Under the pieces are notes generated by a model. It was not told the origin of the DNA. It saw only the letters and a program-made list of their open reading frames with translations, and made no database searches. This document shows, piece after piece, positions 44,401 through 59,400 of a DNA stretch of 64,000 bases (within the stretch, counting starts at the first letter, position 1; each line of letters begins with the position of its first letter). Both the position numbers and the translations under genes were made by a program. Where the stretch lies: NCBI GenBank assembly GCA_030549495.1, contig JAUIRK010000945.1, positions 62,001 to 126,000 of the forward strand, in the 5' to 3' direction. Origin of the DNA: Nectonema munidae. Taxonomy: Eukaryota; Nematomorpha; Nectonematoida; Nectonematidae.

Positions 44401-47400
44401 AAGCTAGAAGTTAAAGTTATTCACAGACAGTTTAATTAAATTGAAACAAGAAAAGTTAAATAGGGTAATTTAACAAAGGATTCGATTTTGTGAAAGGCTG
44501 TTCTTACACACCTTAAATAAACTTTCATAATCTAGTTTATGTCACTCAAATTAATCTTGCTATATAACATATGTGGTAAAATTCTTTATTGCTAAAATGT
44601 GCCCCATTTTTTCCTATAAATAATACAAGGTATTGGAGTTTATTATTTATGATGGGAGGGAAAAATGGCCAATTTATAAACAAAAAGATTTGCTTGCACA
44701 ATCGTCTGGTACACTATGTGTATTCACAAAGTCTTCTAAAAAAGAAATGAAATTGACTTCAAGAAGAAAAGAATGAAATTTTTTTCCAAATCACACTAAA
44801 TAAAATTCAAGAATTTTGAAGTCTAATCATCAGATTTCTTTTTCAATGGAATTCTATAAGTATTGATTTTGATTTCTTGACACCCTGGTATCACATTAAT
44901 CCTCATAGGGTTGAAAAATTCAGTAATTTTTAACATAGAAATTCATCAACGCGCCATTTCGGATCATACAATGACCCACTCTTGGACCATATGTGGAATA
45001 TGCCTGGTTAAGTAAGATTAATAGTTTTTTGTGACGTTAACACCCATCCTTACGGAGATCGTGGTCCCGCCCGAAATGCTGAGTCCAAGATTCACCTCAA
45101 CTTTCTATCCCTCTGAAAATCTAAGAACGGTCTCCTACTGATACAAATAAAATTTTACAAGAATATATGTTTCACGTATGTGATTACAACTAAATGATTG
45201 ACACAACGTCTGATTTAAATGGAAGTCTTTAAAACGTTCTCTTCCTGTTATTTTAGAGTTTGAAGGAGTGAAAACATTAGACATAGAGTAGCGAGATTTC
45301 AAATCATCAAAGCGACAGAAAAATGAAAGATTTTTGTTTGCTTAGAAAAATGATATCAGTAAGAGATAAAACTCTATCTTAAAAAAATTAATTAATCAAT
45401 CATATTTGTAGTTAAATTTTATTATAAAACTTTTGAATGAAAACCCCGGATTCATCTATTTTTTCAGGAAATCCCTCTTATAAAGTGAAAGGCAGAATCA
45501 CAATTCAGGAAAATTGGGTGGTTCTGAAGCGAGTGAATTTAAAAGTTCCTAGGGAGAAGGAAAAATTTGAAATCCCAAAAACTAACTGAGGAGATCAGAA
45601 GAGATAAAACTATCAATATTTTTTTATTTGTTATAAAATGTCTATAACTAATATTCTATCCAAAGGTCTCTTCGATTGTTTCGAATGTGAATTAGTAAAA
45701 TGCGTGCATGGCAGTCAAAACATTGAGAAAGCCTGTCGTAATTATAAAAAAAAGTATCCTAATCCTTTAACACCAAGTGTTGATGGTGAAATGAAATTAG
45801 TTTTCCTCACTACGTTTTTCATTTTATCTCTTGATATTTGCTTTGGAAAATAGATTTAGTATTATATGTAGAGAAGATAAGGGGATCAAACATAATATAC
45901 ATTTTCTCGCCATCACTACGGTATTTGCTGAACAAAATTTGTCTCGCTTATTCCATTTTTCTTCCTCAATCACAACTCTTAAATGAGAAGAAAATCTTCC
46001 ATATGACTTTTCTCCTCAGGAAGGAAGGTTTTACTTGGAGTGACCTTTGCGGATTTGCTAAGTTTTAACTTTTCGTATCTCTTTTGGTGTGTAAATTTAA
46101 CCTTTAATAATCTTTGTTCTCTTGTAAATGTGTTCCCAAAATATTATCAATGTTATATTTAAATAAAATTTATTGATGCACATCATATATTTCGTCTACT
46201 TCCTTGCAAGACCAAAAATAAATATAAATCAACATATGTTAAAATGAAGAAAAAAGCGCATCTTACAGGAAGACCAATAAAACCTGGATAGCCTCTATCG
46301 CCTTTAGATCCATTGTTGCCCTTGAAAAAGTTAAAAAAAAATGAAGCTTGTATGATACAAATTCCACATTTTATTCAGCAAAATCTTCAAAGAATATATC
46401 GTTAAAAGTAGAACTACAGCATTTTTAGCACACCTCTACGAAATCTTCCTTAAAAGATGTTTCAAACCTGAATCTTGATCAAATTAACAATCTTTCCAGG
46501 CAAATATATGTTCATGTTAAATAATACAAATTTATATTGTGTATATATACAATATACATACATCTATCAGAGGCTCGGAGCATATGTCTTATACTCTATA
46601 CTGCATATATACTATTTTAACAGTGAATTCGTCCTAATATTATTTAAAATGATTTTAAATTAATTTTCAATACATTTTGTGAAAAAAACAAATTGATAAT
46701 AAAAAAAATTAACCAACTTTGATAATGTAAATTATTTCTAGACAAAGTTTTTTAATTTGTTGTGCAAGCAAATTTAATTCAATGATGTTTGTTAAGTTAA
46801 TTTTCCATTTTTATAAGCAAAAAAATACATTTAAAAGACAGTTTTTAACATGAGTATAATAATAAACCTTCTCTCAACTTTTATAGACGTCTTTAGCACA
46901 CAAAAAAAGAATAAAAAATAAGTTATTTTGACTTGAGCATAATTTTTGGAGAAAAAAAATTTGTTTCAAAATTAAATTATCTTAATTAGTTGACTACTTC
47001 TATTCCTGAACTATCATTATGTTTAACATTTTTTATACCCATAATATTTTCAATTAAGACTGTTAGCATATGCATGCTTTAGCCTTAAATAAACTTCTAG
47101 AAGGAAAAAAAAGGAAATGAAACCGCTTTGCAAAACCTAAAATTATATCTCAAGCCCCACATTGTGTTGCTCCAGGGAAATGTAAAAAGGTGGCGTTGAT
47201 CTTGCTACTAAGGAGATGACCGAAAACTAGAAAAGTTGCCATTTTTTTCAGTAACGTCTTAAGAACATTTCGCTCGCTTCCTACTAAGATCGATACACGC
47301 CTCTTTTTATTTCCTTAAAGCCCATTTTTTCGTTTTATGAATATTTTTGATAGTGGTATGAATAACAACTTAATTCATAAGAACACACACGGTGAGGGAT

Positions 47401-50400
47401 AAGAAATAGAAATTTATTGACCTACTCACACGAAAATGCTACAAACATCCCTTGCACTCAACGAGACTTGCTGCCTTTGTCTTTATGGTGAATAGGAAGA
47501 TAGAAGTAGTGACAATGATCAAGCTTAAATGTTTTAGTCGTGGTAAAATGTAGGATAGCAAGAGGCAGATGGGGATTCCCGCTGAACATTTTAATTCCCG
47601 TGTTTACCCTACTCCAAGTCCATCTCCCACTCCATTTCCCAAGGGACAAAGGAAGAGACCGTGAAACATGAAACGAAGGCCTTCACATCAACCAGACAAA
47701 CCGACTCTGCCCCCACACACATTGCACTTAGCGTCTCACATTACGAAGTAGGCTCACAATCAATACCTCTTTCCCTCTCCTCGTAATGAGTGTTGGTTTC
47801 AAAGGTGCTTCTAGCGCAGGTGCTTGTGATGAAGTTACACGACAAACCCCTGCACACATCATCCCCCTTCGTGTCATTTGATTGTTGGGCGAGTTGTGTG
47901 TATACCTTCTATCTATGCTCTTCTCCCTGCCCGCCCAAGATGTCTCGCTTCTTTCCTTTGACGTTGGAGGAAGATCGCATTATCTCGTGAAAGAAACTCA
48001 GCACATGCCAGGAGGTGGGAGCGCTGTGCTTTTGTCTTGATTACAAGACGCTCACGTATTTTAATACGCTTTTGGCGTGGGTGCAACTTGTAATGACGTC
48101 ACACCACCTTCACAGAGATAATGGAGAAAAGTGAGAGGGAGAGATAAAAGCACCATTGTTCTTCCATTTGTAAGCTCTTTGCAACGCGACTTAAAATTCC
48201 TTTTGTTGAGTGAGTTAGAAGAGGATATCCTATGTTCGAGACATTGTGAAAATGGTAGACTGACTGACTGTTGCTTTTTGAATAATATATATATATATAA
48301 TTGATCTCACACAAGGTGCATAACTAGAGAAGGGTGGAAAAACTTCCTTCTTTGGATCCCCACCTCCTAAGCTTATTGCTTTGCTTGCCCCTATGTTTCT
48401 AATTCCTCCCTTAAACTCAATAGTCTAGCTATATCACTGATTTTCCAGAAAGAAGCCCAAAGCGTCATCCTTCTTGGGGGTGGATCCTGAGATGTGGGCC
48501 TCTCCCTATCAGGGTCTACACCCCCCCCCCCCCCCATTCTGGAGGTTGCAAGTTCTCCTCCTATGACTACGCTGCCTCCTAATTGGCAGATTGGGCATGT
48601 CGGCATTAGAATCGAGGGTGGCCAACCCACCCTAGTACTTCCTGGGGAGGACCAAGTCCCCCCCACCATTGGACGTCTTACTCCCCCTGCAGATCCTACA
48701 GCTGAGCCTTCCTTTACTTTCCAGGCAGATGGCTCCATTACGGTGTGGATGGGGGACCAAAGTTTCTTTGTCCCCGCACACCCGGGAGCCCTTTTGGAAT
48801 TCTATGAAGCCAGCAAGGCCTTGTTCCCGCCTCCCTTCTCGAAAAGAATCTTTTCCCAGGTAATGTCCTTCGACCTGGAAGACAACCCGTGCCCGCACGA
48901 GGACCAGATCCAGCCAATCCTGGACATTGCCTCGTGCAGAAACCTCCTCGCCTCCTTCTCGACTAGGATCAAGGCTCCGGTCCCTGGAGCGTCATTCTCA
49001 GTCTTAGCGCCGCTCTTCAGGGCCCCGGCTGACCTTAGGCACAAAGCAACTCGAAGTATCCTTCTTAGGGGCTATCGGCCACTCCTCATAAGCAATACGC
49101 CTTCTCCAGATTCTCAGCTCCCCCGCGGAACAGCGAGGTTTCCTCGCCAGCTGGACTTATTGGAGTGCTGATTTATTAGCATGTATTTTAAGTTTCTCTT
49201 TAAAATTACATTACTCTAATGGCCCATAAGAAATAAGGTAAATTGTTATACTATGATTTTATATATTTGAAACATATGGGGGAACGGATCTTTAAGTGGG
49301 AAATTTTAAGTTACGAATTTTCTGTTTATCCAAAATTTCGTTTAAAATTTTGCCTTGTTTATCGAAAGCTTCATAAATTTGGGCAAGTTTTTATCACAAA
49401 TTTTGTGAAAAGTGGAAATGAAACATTCAATAATTTCACTCAGACTTAGCAATACTTTTGTGATCACATGAAGAACTTCCCGAAATTTTTCACAATAAGC
49501 TACAAACTCATTTCACAAAACAAAATCAATAATCAAAAATCAATAAAACGTTTTTTCCACAAATTTTATTTTTTGGAGATTTTTCAATAATAATTCTCGA
49601 TTTAACGAGTAGCAAAAATTCAAATAGAATAACTTTATGGATTTATTAATTTTATGGCGAGGAAACTTTAGTGAATATACAAAGTACGTTACTAAAATGA
49701 AAGTATACCATATTGATTCCTTTAATCAAAGGAGTTCTTTTAAAAATAACTAAGCAACTCACTCGCCGGCTCTATTTGGAATCTACCTAAATAACCCAGA
49801 CATCTGAAAATATTTGTACACTCTGGCAGTTTGCCTGCCTTTCCTTGAAGGGTTCGTTTCCATTCCTATAGAGAACGTTGTCCTGGCGGCGTACCACGAT
49901 CTTTAATTTAAAGCTTTTTTTTAATTAGAACGCCCACCCTCGTGTCAGTTAACGCTCATCCAAAATTTGTGAGTGAGCATAACTGCTGAATAGTTTCAAA
50001 AAGCCTTCACAATTCATATTTACGTATCTATTGAAGGATATATGTTATTACTTTGTCTTTGCTTTCCTTTCATTTTTAGCAAATCTCAAACTGTAACCTG
50101 ACTCAACGAATCCCTATTTCAAAGGATGATGTGCACCAACATATTTTTATTTTTCAATAAAAAAATGTATATTAAAATGTTTTTTCATTTTTTATATCAT
50201 TTTTTTTCTTTTCAGCCAATTTTCAAGATTTTTAACTGCTCTCCTAGTTGGGTATTGTGAATTTGGACAAAGTGATTTGTATTAGCGATATTTCGTCTAA
50301 ACAAGTAATATGCAATCAATTAAATTAATTGTGCTGAAGGATGATTGTCAAACTATAATTGAAAAGTATGCATGACTATGGCAAATCTTCATCCCAGAAA

Positions 50401-53400
50401 AATATTTCAAATTTATGAGTCTTTTTCAAGTGATGTCAAGGAGAATGGGCAGGGAGCACTTAATAAAGATTTGTCAAACCATCTTACTTTATTCCTACTT
50501 CATATTTTATCATTGTTTTTCCAATTTTCAATTTTCCTTACAAAGTACCGCCTCTGTACTAGACTTCAACTCCAAACACTTACTGTCTCACTTCCAATTT
50601 TAAAAAAAATGAAATTTTTTTAAATAGACTTAAAAAATGGCGAGTTCCTAGTATGCTTCCGACCCCCAAATTTTATTAGATACCGACTTTGACTCCTACA
50701 CCTTTAAAATCTCCGTAAGCCAGAATAGAATGTTAACTATGTGTATATTAGAGCCCTTCACGGGTTGTAGATAATTGTGCCACCCGTCTAATTCGGCATT
50801 TTATCATTTTGCACCGGTCCTGGACCAATTCAAAAAATGTTATTACATTTGACTTTTAACAGCGACTATAAAAATATTTCTTTTTAGCTAAAAAAAATTT
50901 TTTTTAAAAAAGTTTCCTAGTGTTAAACTAAAATTTGGAGAATGATAGATTTCCTTATATGGCAAATATCATTCATTCTTAAAGAACATAATTAAAAATT
51001 TGGACTTCCAGCGACCATCAAATTCTCTTTTAAGTCAATATGTAGAAGAAGCAATAGGTGTGCAAACAAAGAAACATATGAAACTGATAATAGAACAAAG
51101 CTTACTGGAAGTCCTATGAAACCAGAAGAGCCTTTGAGTCCGAAGGTTCCCTTAAAAGAATTTTAAGAAATGAATTGGGGTTTGTTCTTGGAATGATAAT
51201 GTCAAAATGTTTGAAATAAAAATGCATACCTTTTTGCCAGTGTCTCCCTTCATACCTTTTGGACCAATCACACCTTGAATTCCCATTTCTCCCTTGAAGG
51301 ATAAACAAACTACGTTTTACTACGTAATAATATATACGAAAACGTATAGAATAATCATAATTATCTAAACCAGGCTTTCTCAACTTTCTGTATAAATCGC
51401 CCAAAAAGATCGTGAAATATATATCGAAAATACAGTTTTTTTAAACTTTAATTTAAATTTTTCATTCCATTTTTTTTCTAGAGCTTTTAGATTTCAAGTT
51501 CCAATCCTTCATTATGAAAAATATGTGATGTTGCAGCTGAAATTTATGATGAGCAAATTTTAGATGATTGAAATTTTTGACTACATTAAAAGGTAAGTTT
51601 TGGAAAAAATAATTTAAAAAAAACGCATCCTCTATTGTGACGAAAATTGTTGGTGACGTGTTTTTTTTGCGTATTCATGGATATTAATTATTTAAAATTC
51701 TACAATCCGAAGACGCAGATAAGTGTTTTTGCTCCAACATCAGATTCGACTAAATCATTAGCCCAAACATTAAAAATATCTAATCTTACAACAGGTAGAT
51801 CAACGTATTATCGCGAATGTGAAAATGGTGTACAGGAAAAGAACTTCTGAAATATGTTTTGGGCAAAGTGGTGGATGGCAATGAAAACATTAATCAACTC
51901 ATCAAAGAATCAGTATCTTTGATGCTTTTCAATGGATTTGATTTGGCATAAAAGACGTTAGCGGAACATTCTGTCATCGAATACTTTGTGAACTGTAATG
52001 CTATCAAGTCTATCAGATGAGAAATACAATGTTCCACAGAATGAACTGAGGAAACTAAAGGATCTAAAGTGCCTGAACCTATCATCAAAGCTAGAAAGTT
52101 TGAGAGTCAGAAAGTTTTGCCATTTTTTTAATCCTAATTTTTCATTCTTCAATTTTGTTTTGTCTTTTTACGATTCAAATTTGTCATTTTTCGATTCGAT
52201 TTGGTCTTTCCTTTTTAAACGTAATGAACGCCTTAACAAATAATATCCGGGTCACATAGTCCGTTATCATTCGAGATGGACAAATTCCACTTGGACATCT
52301 GTTAATTAGATTGTTATTTAGCTTGATAGTGAATATAAAAAGTATTAGCAATAATAAAAATCTAAAAAAGGAGTTCATTTAAGTGTCCACTTGAACTCAT
52401 CCATCCAGAAATCGCCCATCTGGCATTGAACCCCGTAGTCGGTGGTGCAATATGTAAACGTTTATTTGGAATTGGTTTTATTAAACAATGACATAAACAA
52501 TGAAAAATAATTACATTGCTATTATAAGCCCCTGATTCATAAGTAAATACACCGAACTTTGTGTGTCAGTTTTTTTTTATAGTTCTCGGTATCGCAACCA
52601 AATGGAAAATATTCGCTAGAGTCGTCACGATTCGAAATTCCTCTAGCACCTAGATTAAGATCCTATTCTCCATTCACTCAGGAACTAGGCCATCTGAGGG
52701 CAAATAAGTTTAGAAACCAGTTAGTGATATTGGCTATATTTGATTGTTAAATTACAATAATATAATCTATAAAAAAACATCCTTGATCCAATTGGATAAA
52801 TTATTTTTGAACCTTTTTTTAATTTCAACCAATCAAATGAATGTAGAATCGAAGCAATTATGCTGGAACATTTCGCTAATATTTAAATGAACTGCGCAAA
52901 AATCCGTCATCTGATTGGCTAAAATTGAATCATATTCAAACATTCCTATTTATTATGTTGAATATATGCTAGCAACGTGGGCTGTGGGGTATAGCTAGTA
53001 TACTGTTATAATAGAGGTAATTTAGAGTAGAGAAAATTCATATTTTATATATCAACTTTTTATTGTTGTTATAACATAGAAATACTCTCCCCTGATTTAG
53101 ACAGGAAAATGATGCTTAGAAGATCAATTTATTTTGCTCAAATAAATTTTCAGGTATTTTAAATTTTGCAGTGCAAACATCCAAATTTTTGGTAGACATT
53201 TTTTAAATTAATCTTTTTCATTATTTTTTTGGTCTATGATTCAAAAAGCGTTAAACAGGATTGTTTTAGATTTCAAAAGAATGTAAAGACAATGTTGCTG
53301 AGAATTCATGACAACTTTTGTCCAAATAAATTCCTTGAACTCTAAATTCTTCAGATCAAATAATTTGATGTTGCGAGGAAGGGTCAAAGGATGGAGAAGG

Positions 53401-56400
53401 GGGAAGATAAAATCCTTCTTTATCATCCTCCGTTCCTTGGTTTCCTTTTTCATAACGGTAGATTTGATTTGAAGAAAACTGAAGTGCTTTATTATTCAAA
53501 GGATTTATTGGAATAAAATATTTGCAGTTTTTAAAACGAATATCGGAAATAGCGAATGCGAATATTAAAGCGAAAATTAACGAACGCGATACAATTACGA
53601 ATATTCTACAATCACTAGTATACTAGTGTGTGTGTGTGTGTGAAAGAAAAAGTAGTTTACCTTTCGTCCAGGAATTCCGGGAAGCTGAAAAAATAAAATA
53701 AAATTCATATCATAAAAAAATATATAAAAAAATCTTACTCCTATGAAACGTTTATTTGAAGAACCTCCAGTGAAATATATTCTTCCCTGAAATAAGAGAA
53801 CGATTTTCTGGTGAAATGTTTGAAGTATTGTAAAAAGAGAGACTATTATATGTATTGGCATGCAATTAAAAAGTTTATATACAAAGAGTGAAATCAACTC
53901 TGATGCGGATATGCCATAAAAATTACTGACATTTTTTACCCTCGAAATAAACGCCCAAATTTTATTTTAAAAAAACGAAGAAATTTATATATGACTTATG
54001 CTCCATTCTTGGGCAAATAGTGAGCGTTAAATATATGAATTCAAGAAAATAGTTCGTTTCATGTGTTTATTTAAAGTGAATCTACCATGTCATTATTATT
54101 TAAAAAAAAAAGAAAAAAAAACATTTACACTTTTCTGAAGAAAGAGCTTCCATATTTTTATAAAACATCACAAATTGTGGGTATACTTTTAAGGAGTTAC
54201 AAAGGGCATGATCAATTTTTATTGGTGTAAAATAAATTGTTGTAAAAAAAATGTAGAATTTTGTTTCTTTGCCTTGTGTCTAATATCTAACGAAAACACA
54301 ATGTATTTAAACATTTTGGACTAATCAAATTGTGCTTTACTAGGACTTAAAAAGTTCTGAAATTTAACAGTTTTATTAGACCTTTAGATATCTATTTAAG
54401 AAGAAATTTTCATTGACATATTGGAGATAAAAAAAGTATATGTATATTACATAAGATAAGATATATATATTTTTTTATTAAGACTATGAACAGATTACAA
54501 CAAAACAATGTATATATTGAAACAGATGTAGGTGACATTTAACATTAAGATAAGAACTGCACAAATACTCAGAAATGACCGCTTGTATGGCAGATATTTA
54601 TAGGTTACAACATTTAACTCAAAAATCACAGGTGCAAACATAAATAAGATAATAACATAAGTAATTATTCCAATTCTTACATTACAATTAATAGTCGAAC
54701 AGACTTTGTTATAATCAGATAAAAATGTGTCATGCACAAGTTTTTTAAAGTCTTTGATAGAATACAAGTTAATGCGAAAAAAATTTATATTTGAATTATA
54801 AAATTGTGACATTTTATACTCAATAGCTTGCTTAGAATTAGAACGTTTGCACGTTGGGACTATCATGTTTTCTGTGAATCTAGGTGAGCATCTTTGTTTT
54901 TCGTAATTATACGAGATTAATTTATCGAAAGTATCAGGTAGCCAGTGACTAGCCTATTTCAGTGTAAGAATGGCAAGCTTTAGTTTATATATAAATCAGA
55001 CACTTTTAGAGAAGAAATTTGATAGAATAACAGAGATGTATGTGCAAAGTAACTTTTGAAAAACATTAGTCTAAGTGTTTTTTTCTGAAGAGGCAGTAAC
55101 TTGGTGGTGGAAGAGTGACCCCAATTTACAACACTATAGTGTAAATGAGGGAGAAAAAGAGATTTGTAAAGAAGTATTAAACAGTGGGAAGAGAGAAATT
55201 TTCTGCAATATTTTAAAACTCCTGTAACATACGAAAGTTTATTAGACACATAAAGGACATGATCATTCCATTTAAGTTTTTCATTAATGATGAGACCTAA
55301 AAGGTTAAACTTTCTCACCCAAAGACACTCCTGTTTTGCTAAGTATTTCAGTAAAATCATTTCTTTGTTTTAGATTTGAAAAATCAATACAGTAAGATTT
55401 ATTGTCATTCATGTTCAAAGAATTGAAATTCAACCAACATTTTATTTCATTGAAAGTAGATAAAATCATTTCATTGCCAAGGACAGCATCTGTCAATATC
55501 AGAGAAATATCGTCGGCAAACAGCATAAATTCGCCCCTTATTGATGAATTAGGTAAGTCATTGATATAAATAGAAAACAACAACGGACCAAGGACAGAAC
55601 CTTGGGGAACTCCATTTTGCAATTTTAATGGAAGTGATGAGAAATTATTTACAAATACTGTTTAAGATCTTTCATGAAAATAGGAATGAAAAAATTTAAT
55701 AGCTAAATTTGAAAAACCATATAATTTAAGCTTTTTTAAAAGTTAGACATAAGGAATGGAATCAAAGGCTTTTTTAAGGTCAATAAAAAAAATTATAACT
55801 TTCTGTTTATGTTCGAGAGCATTCACAACTTTACTAATGAATATAGAATGATACATTTCTGTAGAGTAGCCTCTTCTAAACCCAAATTGTCGAGAATAAA
55901 ATAAAGAATTATAATTAAAGTGGTGGTTAATCTGGTTGTATAACATTCTTTCAAGAATTTTGGAAAGTGTGGGAATAAGAGATATCCGTCTATAATTTTT
56001 TACATTAGAAGTATCACCTTTTTTTAAAATTGGAATAACTTTGGAAGTTTTAAAAACTCTAGGAAATACACCAATTCGAGTGCACAAATTGAATAATTTC
56101 ATAAGGGGTGATGCAATATCGTTTCTAACGAGTTTAATATCGGAAGGGGATAAGCCATAAATGTCCTCATATTTACTTTTTTTTTTAATTATCTATGGCA
56201 ATGAGTACATCATTGAGACTTATTTGGTTAAACTCAAAGAATAATTCATTGTAAGGTAAGTATTTTAAAATATTATTACTATCCGAGATATGTTCTGAAT
56301 AATAATTAAAATGATTATTAAAGATTTGCGCTATTTCTAATGAGTCAGTTACTTCTCTTTTACCAATTGTCAGGGAAGGAATTAATTTTTTTTCTGAGGT

Positions 56401-59400
56401 CTGATTATAGAATTGATCATTTTCCAAGTAGATTTTATATCATATGCGCTCGAACCAAGACATTTATCATAATAAGCTATTTTAGCTTTCCTAATAGTGT
56501 ACTTTACCTTATTTCTTATTTTAACGTACTTTTAATTCTGAAGAAATTAATTTGAATTTCATTTTTCTATATAATTTGTCTCTATGTATTATTAAGGTCA
56601 GTATTTCAACATTCATCCAAGGCGCCTTATGACATTTATATTTATTTGTTCTGTGTATATGCTGAGTAGTCTTACAGGCCTGCTTGATCATAATCAAGTT
56701 ATCATTTATGCTTTTGGCTATGAATTCAGGATCATCAGAAGAAAAACAATTCGGAAGATTGAATTTAGAAAAAGTATCAGCAAATTTTCCTTCATTAAAT
56801 TTGACCACAAAGTTATCCTTTGACATTTTATCAGAATTAGAGCATAGCGTGAGTAAAATAGGAAAATGATCCGATATGTGAGTCAGGACAACATAAGATT
56901 TAGATGAAATGCTATTAACAGGAATGAAGAAATTGTCTAAAAGCGTATATTACATAAACATTTCAATCAATCATAATGTTTTCAAGAAATAAGTTAAGTG
57001 GTTTGAATTTTTGTGTAGAATTTTTGAAATGGTCCGTTTATAATATGCATGCAAAATATTTTTGGAAATTTTTGTATTTTAAATATATAATAAGGTCTGG
57101 CAAGTTGTCTCCCCGGGGATCTTGCCAGACCTCTGATTCTACATATTACATCGGTATTCTTTGCTCAATCTGGTGAGACTCCCATGATTAGCTAGCTGTT
57201 CTCTAAACTATTTTTTGAGTGCGTGCGCAATCCGTATTAACCAGTTGGAAAAGTTTTTTTAATTAACAAGATTCCTTCCACCAAAGAACTTATTTTTTCA
57301 AGAATATAGGACTTTTTTTTGTTGATTTGCTTCTTAATTAATTAGAGATTTATGGGATGTGAAATGTTTTGTATTCGCGGATGCAGATATCAAATTTGAC
57401 ATCGTGGCGGAAGCGGATGCCAAAATTAATTATGCGAATACCATACTTGATATTCTAAGCAAATGCAAGTACTTCTCAAAAAATTAGAAAGATGTCAATG
57501 CAGATGTCTTATCATAAAGACACACACTCAGCATAAAATTTTTGGATAAAATAAAAATTGGAAAATTTCGAAAAAAAACTTTCTGGTTCATAGAAAAAAG
57601 AAAAATGTTTGAAAATTGCGGATGCGGAAGTTATTGCAGATGTTGAAACTTAAATGATCTCTGGATGAGGATATTAAGAGGATGTAAAAATTTTTGCGGA
57701 TACCCGATACATCTCTAGATTAAATCAAAAATTTTTTTTACCTATATATTAACTTGTGGGTCTCTATAAGACTTTAAAAATCATTTACCTCTCTTGTTAT
57801 CCTCTTATGTGTCAATCACTGTATTATAGATTTCATTTGATACTAAATTTAGTTTAATCGCTGGAGTTGAAAACATCTTATCTATCGTGAAATTGCCATA
57901 TGACAAAGATTCAAGGACCTGGACGAAAAATATGTCATTTCAAATATCTACAAAACTCCAATTCAAAGTCCAAACACTTGAAAAAATCTAGATCCCCATT
58001 CCAAATGCTTTAGCAATAAAAAATTTATCAAGCTCGGAATCTTGAATATTAAAAAAAATAAAAAAACCATTACTTGAAATATTTTTTTTTAAATATGAAC
58101 TCTATCCGTTTAAAATCTCCGCATCCTGACTCGGAATCCACAACCCTTAATGTACACTGACACTAAAAGCGAAATTTCACAACTAGAGATGTCAATCAAT
58201 AGTGGTAAAGCTGAGTTTTACCATTTTTACAGTAATATTACTATTACCATATGTAAATTGGAAGCTTTTACTCAATTTTTTTGAGTAAATAAATATTTAC
58301 AATCATTTTCTGTCACGTCAGCAATACTAATATCTGGATATATAAAGAACTTACAAATCTGAAAGTGAAACTAAAGAATAGTAATCTTAATCCTTGTTAC
58401 AGTGACCAATTAAATTAGTTACTGTAACGACTTTTTGTTTTCAGTGTAAGAGAGTATAATGCCTTCAGAGATATACTCATAAACAATAAGAATGATATAA
58501 GCTTTGGATTTGTATTAAGTAAAACGTTAAAATTATATTCGATAATAAAAAGCATGACCGGAATATTGATTTAGTTCGTCTTCTAAAGTTATCTGTTCGT
58601 TAAAAGATTGGATATTTTTTGAAAAAGAGACAAAATAATACTTTATTGAAAATATTTGAAAGTCATTTATTTTGAACATTTGGAACTATTTTTTTTTTGA
58701 TTAACCTTCGCAAGACGGAACGGGAGTTTTACGTCAATGGTAATTTTCAAACTAAATTTACGTCGACTATCTTATATAAAACCTATGTTAAAATTATAAT
58801 GTAAATTTTAAAAACAACAAATTTTTAAAAATAAAAACGATAGTGAATAACGTATTTTTTTCTTCTGTAGATCTTTACCCATCTAAAGAAAGTAACTAAA
58901 TTTCTTTTCACATTATGAACTTTATTCATGAATAAAAAGCAATAATAAAAATTAATTGGCAAAAAACTTAAAAATATTTAATTTTGATTAGTTAGCATAA
59001 AAAAGAGCAAAATTAAATTCACAACTTTGACAAATGTACTTTGTGTGTGCTTTACATATAGCCTTTGCATGTTGCACTTTCTTGTTCCTCTCTTTTTGGT
59101 CTACAAGTAGAAACAAAGCAATATCCAGAGAAGAGGAAGCAATCTCAGGTATATCTTGTTGGATCCCGTAAAATGAAATAAGTTCCTTTGTGATTCTGTG
59201 GGTGAGAGGATCATTACATCTGTTCATCATTGAAAGGTGACTAAGTCTTAGACACAGATCTCTTATGAATACTTTCTCCCACCTTTTTGTACCGATGGAA
59301 ATTTTTCTGGAGGTTGCTCTTGATGATGACCCAACTGTTATAAGCTGATATGTCTAAATAATTACAAAACAAAAGAAAAGCCATCTCCTTGAAGCTTTGT

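Noticed and set aside
48034-48068. Bacterial-type terminators
   Set aside because: The hairpins are short, the context is eukaryotic, and no T-run follows in the right place.
48391-48898. Minus-strand open frames over the GC-rich island
   Set aside because: They are shadows of the longer plus-strand frame; long open frames on both strands are expected in GC-rich DNA.
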